Assembly: GCF_001895025.1 (NCBI RefSeq)
Contig: NZ_BCXI01000010.1
Coordinates: forward strand, 1 to 64,000
Direction of reading: 5' to 3'
Length of the DNA stretch: 64,000 nt
DNA from: Rhodococcus zopfii NBRC 100606 = JCM 9919
GTDB lineage: Bacteria > Actinomycetota > Actinomycetes > Mycobacteriales > Mycobacteriaceae
The translations under genes were made by a program, and so were the position numbers. How positions within the stretch are numbered: the stretch's first letter is position 1; each line of letters begins with the position of its first letter. Below are positions 62,061 to 64,000 of this stretch, one piece after another. The notes beneath the pieces are model-generated. The model had not been told where the DNA came from. It saw only the letters and a list, made by a program, of their open reading frames with translations, and made no database searches.

Positions 62061-62654
62061 TCAGTTCGGCAGGATGGCCGTGACCTGATTGACCAGGCCC
62101 TGATCGACCGGGATGCCGGCGGCGCGCAGCGCGTCGATGCCCTGTGCGAAGCCCGCCTTGGCGCTCTGCGGCGCCATGAACGGGATGCTCTCCTGCAGGG
62201 TCGGCGCCGCCTCGGGGGCGGTCTGCTCCTGCGTCTCGACCGTGTCCGCGAGGGTGCCGGACGTCGGCGCCGAACGCTGCGACGGTGCGCTGCTCAGGCC
62301 GAGGCTCGAGGAGCAGGACGGCCATGCGCCCCAGCCCTGGCCTTCGAGGACCCGCTCGGCGACGGCGATCTGCTGGTCACGGCTGGCCTGGCTGGCGGTC
62401 GGCGCGTACTGCTGGCCGCCGTAGGCGTTCCAGGTGCTCGGCGAGAACTGCAGGCCGCCGTGGTAGCCGTTGCCGGTGGCGATGCCCCAGTTGCCGCCGG
62501 ACTCGCACTGTGCGAGGCGGTCCCAGTCGGAGTCGGGGGCCGCATTGGCGGTGCCGCTGAATGCGACGCCGGTGACGCCGAGAACCGCGCTGGTCAGCGC
62601 GAACTTCGCGACGGTACGGCCGGTGTTGGTGGGTTTGCGATGGCGTCCGCTCAT
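62061..62654 (-). CDS. rpfA: Resuscitation-promoting factor (RpfA-like transglycosylase)
   Basis: 197 residues. Signal peptide to about residue 39 (FALTSAVLGVTGVAFSGTANA), then the Rpf domain: WDRLAQCESGGNWGIATGNGYHGGLQF with catalytic Glu51, closing with the second Cys of the fold in WPSC. A Pro/Ala/Thr-rich linker and a short C-terminal domain follow. Secreted cell-wall lytic enzyme that helps dormant cells regrow. The leader carries a c-di-AMP riboswitch; a CRP-type site lies further up. Position matches rpfA (Rv0867c). Confidence 0.93.
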   Translation of the reverse strand: MSGRHRKPTNTGRTVAKFALTSAVLGVTGVAFSGTANAAPDSDWDRLAQCESGGNWGIATGNGYHGGLQFSPSTWNAYGGQQYAPTASQASRDQQIAVAERVLEGQGWGAWPSCSSSLGLSSAPSQRSAPTSGTLADTVETQEQTAPEAAPTLQESIPFMAPQSAKAGFAQGIDALRAAGIPVDQGLVNQVTAILPN

Positions 62655-62677
62655 TGCTCCGGTTTCCTCTCCGCACG

Positions 62678-62845
62678 CGCCTACGAGGTCAGCTGTCGGG
62701 TTCGGGCTGAAGAGGTAGCCCGGCCGCGTTGCTCCCGCTGGGAGCGATTCGGCTTCACCCCAAGGGCCGTTGCGTGGTGCTTCGGCCCGGGTGCCTCCTG
62801 GGAACTTCCGCTCCCTGGGAGACCGTGTGGGTCCCCCGTTTCCTG
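62678..62845 (-). promoter_or_regulatory. c-di-AMP (ydaO/yuaA) riboswitch upstream of rpf
   Basis: On the minus strand: AAACGGGGGACCC at the 5' side, then CTTGGGGTGAAGCCG, GGGCTACCTCTTCAGCCCG and ACCCGACAGCTGACCTCGTA near the 3' end. These are hallmark pieces of the ydaO-type riboswitch, which often precedes rpf genes in actinobacteria. The 3' end lies about 24 bases before the rpf start. Boundaries are approximate. Confidence 0.88.
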
Positions 62846-63091
62846 TCCCCTGGATCGTTCGTCGGGGTCCGGTTCCGCGGGACAGGATTTGGCGCGGCGG
62901 ATCCGGGGTGGCCGGACCAGTCCGACCGGAGTCGACGGTAACGGGTCCGGGGGCCGAGTGTCACCAATTGATAACGCGCGATCCTTTGCGCGCGTGCCGT
63001 GACCTCGGGGAGGGCCGATCGGGAACGCGCAGGTAGCGCGCTATCTCGTCCCGTCGAGACCGTTCGAGGCCGGAACGTTATGGCGTCGTGA

Positions 63092-63107
63092 TGTGATGAA
63101 CGTCACA
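63092..63107. promoter_or_regulatory. CRP/GlxR-type binding site
   Basis: TGTGATGAACGTCACA matches TGTGA-N6-TCACA exactly. It overlaps the stop codon of the YccF-type gene and lies about 440 bases upstream of rpf, beyond the riboswitch. rpfA of M. tuberculosis is a known CRP target, which supports function. Confidence 0.75.
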
Positions 63108-63495
63108 GATGTTGCTGGAGTGATCCGACGGGCACGATGTCCTTGCCGAGGGGCATCAGCGAGATCGGGATCATCTTCAGGTTCGCGAGGGCGAGCGGGA
63201 TCCCGATGATCGTGATCGCCATTGCAACCGCGGTCGCAATGTGCCCGATCGCGAGCCACACTCCCGCGACGATCACCCAGATCACGTTGCCGATCAGGGA
63301 CCCGGCCCCGGCTGTCGGCTTGTCCACCACGGTCTTGCCGAACGGCCACAGCGCGTACACCCCGATGCGGAACGCCGCGATGCCGAACGGGATCGTCACG
63401 ATCAGCACGCAGCAGATGATGCCGGCGAGGAAGTACCCCAGCGCCAGCCACAGCCCCCCGAAGATCAGCCAGATGAGATTGAGCAGGAACTTCAC
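63103..63495 (-). CDS. YccF-family inner-membrane protein
   Basis: 130 residues from GTG 63495 with GGAGGTGGGTC upstream. Four hydrophobic segments, including [34 protein letters not shown] and [21 protein letters not shown]; the repeated NxIWxIxxGxWLAxG halves are typical of YccF. It matches Rv0870c in position. The GTG overlaps the preceding stop (GTGA). Function unknown. Confidence 0.85.
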   Translation of the reverse strand: MKFLLNLIWLIFGGLWLALGYFLAGIICCVLIVTIPFGIAAFRIGVYALWPFGKTVVDKPTAGAGSLIGNVIWVIVAGVWLAIGHIATAVAMAITIIGIPLALANLKMIPISLMPLGKDIVPVGSLQQHL

Positions 63496-63734
63496 GACCC
63501 ACCTCCACGCGCGCGACGGCCCGACCGCAGGGCGAACGTGATGGCCAGCAGGAAGCCCAACGGCCACGCCGCGGTCAGGAGATACAGCACCAGGCCCGGT
63601 TTGCCGTCGGTGACCACCGGGGTCAGAAAAATTGCGACAACCGCGACGATACCGACAGCGAAGCACGCGAGCGCGGCTTTGAGCAGGCCGTTGCTCGGCC
63701 CCGTAGAAGAATCGGAAGTACCCACGTCGTCCAC
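63492..63734 (-). CDS. Small two-helix membrane protein
   Basis: 80 residues with two membrane segments ([24 protein letters not shown] and [22 protein letters not shown]) and a basic tail. Start is uncertain: GTG 63734 or GTG 63725, neither with a strong ribosome site. Overlaps the YccF-type gene, so the two are expressed together. Divergent from cspB. Function unknown. Confidence 0.65.
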   Translation of the reverse strand: MDDVGTSDSSTGPSNGLLKAALACFAVGIVAVVAIFLTPVVTDGKPGLVLYLLTAAWPLGFLLAITFALRSGRRARGGGS

Positions 63735-63810
63735 GGTAGTGCGTCGACGCCGGCACACGACGGTCGCACGGGCTGCCCGAACCCGGATCGGGGTACACTG
63801 GCGCCGTCTA

Positions 63811-63838
63811 CGCGTCCCGCACCCGATTGCGGGGCGCG
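63811..63838 (+). promoter_or_regulatory. 5' leader hairpin of the cold-shock gene
   Basis: An 11-base imperfect stem (63811-63821 with 63828-63838) followed by TTGTTTTGC lies 60 bases upstream of cspB and just after a TACACT -10-like box (63794-63799). It may be a cold-responsive fold of the cspB mRNA, or a terminator. Confidence 0.5.
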
Positions 63839-63897
63839 TTGTTTTGCATATCCACAGGTGCCCGGTGGGCACAGCTGTCGAGGAGCGGGTGAGCGCG

Positions 63898-64000
63898 GTG
63901 CCAAGCGGCAAGGTGAAGTGGTACGACGTCGAAAAGGGCTTCGGCTTCCTGTCCCAGGAGGAGGGCGAGGACGTGTATGTCCGGGCGTCCGCGCTTCCGG
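63898..64000 (+). CDS. cspB: Cold-shock protein, N-terminal part
   Basis: Partial gene running off the window: 34 codons, starting [20 protein letters not shown]. The RNP1 motif KGFGFL and the second RNA-binding strand [11 protein letters not shown] are visible. GTG 63898 gives the family start (MPxGKVKWY); GTG 63889 is an alternative. Matches mycobacterial CspB (Rv0871) in sequence and position. RNA chaperone. Confidence 0.95.
   Translation, partial: MPSGKVKWYDVEKGFGFLSQEEGEDVYVRASALP

Overview
The window is high-GC actinobacterial DNA, almost certainly from Rhodococcus or a close mycolic-acid relative. This rests on three things: the pca/pob gene order, an HspR-type HAIR operator and a PrpR-type regulator beside prpDBC; and a right-hand part that keeps the order of Mycobacterium tuberculosis Rv0858c-Rv0871 (dapC, ercc3/XPB, helicase-associated protein, small Rv0863-like protein, rpfA, YccF-type Rv0870c, cspB). 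No rRNA, tRNA or CRISPR array was seen.

Layout. 1-266: the 3' end of an IS200/IS605-type element (TnpB C-terminus and right end) that stops exactly at the end of pcaL. 263-6200: a 4-hydroxybenzoate/protocatechuate module on the minus strand (IclR regulator, pobA, pcaH, pcaG, pcaB, pcaL). 6321-8617: APC permease and IclR regulator. 8695-17705: an eight-gene minus-strand catabolic operon: Rieske oxygenase (CarAa/OxoO type), class IB reductase, extradiol dioxygenase, amidase, M20-like hydrolase, Asp/Glu-racemase-like enzyme, meta-cleavage hydrolase and flavin monooxygenase. Five of its seven junctions are tight, and a divergent MarR-type gene (17973-18608) faces it. I regard it as the most promising candidate for an undescribed pathway. 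18654-24058: malonyl-CoA-synthetase-like enzyme, IclR, hydantoin-type racemase, NCS1 permease and GntR, probably serving a related N-compound.

24196-31282: housekeeping and stress genes (SDR, HelY helicase, ohr/ohrR, HAIR-controlled Clp ATPase, WhiB). 31324-36457: prpR and prpDBC for propionyl-CoA use through the methylcitrate cycle. 36691-39340: metE under a cobalamin riboswitch. 39468-42710: esterase, acetate-type transporter, and aroF behind an aromatic leader-peptide attenuator. 42847-53466: alcohol dehydrogenase, VOC proteins, AraC, dapC, ECF sigma factor, ArsR, a GMC dehydrogenase with a Tat-exported small subunit, decayed gene remnants and an F420-type oxidoreductase. 53504-64000: GNAT, DUF3239, XPB helicase, three tiny genes, a cholesterol-oxidase-like GMC enzyme, the XPB-associated protein, rpf behind a c-di-AMP riboswitch and a CRP-type site, two small membrane proteins, and the start of cspB.

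How the genes work together. PobA makes protocatechuate, and PcaHGBL carry it to 3-oxoadipate; the last steps (pcaIJF) are not in the window. The large operon has the parts for hydroxylating an aromatic ring, cleaving it in meta position, hydrolysing the ring-fission product and then breaking amide bonds, with MatB nearby able to activate malonate. That connection is inference. Regulation is unusually visible here: two riboswitches, one attenuator and at least six operator-like palindromes can be read directly from the sequence.
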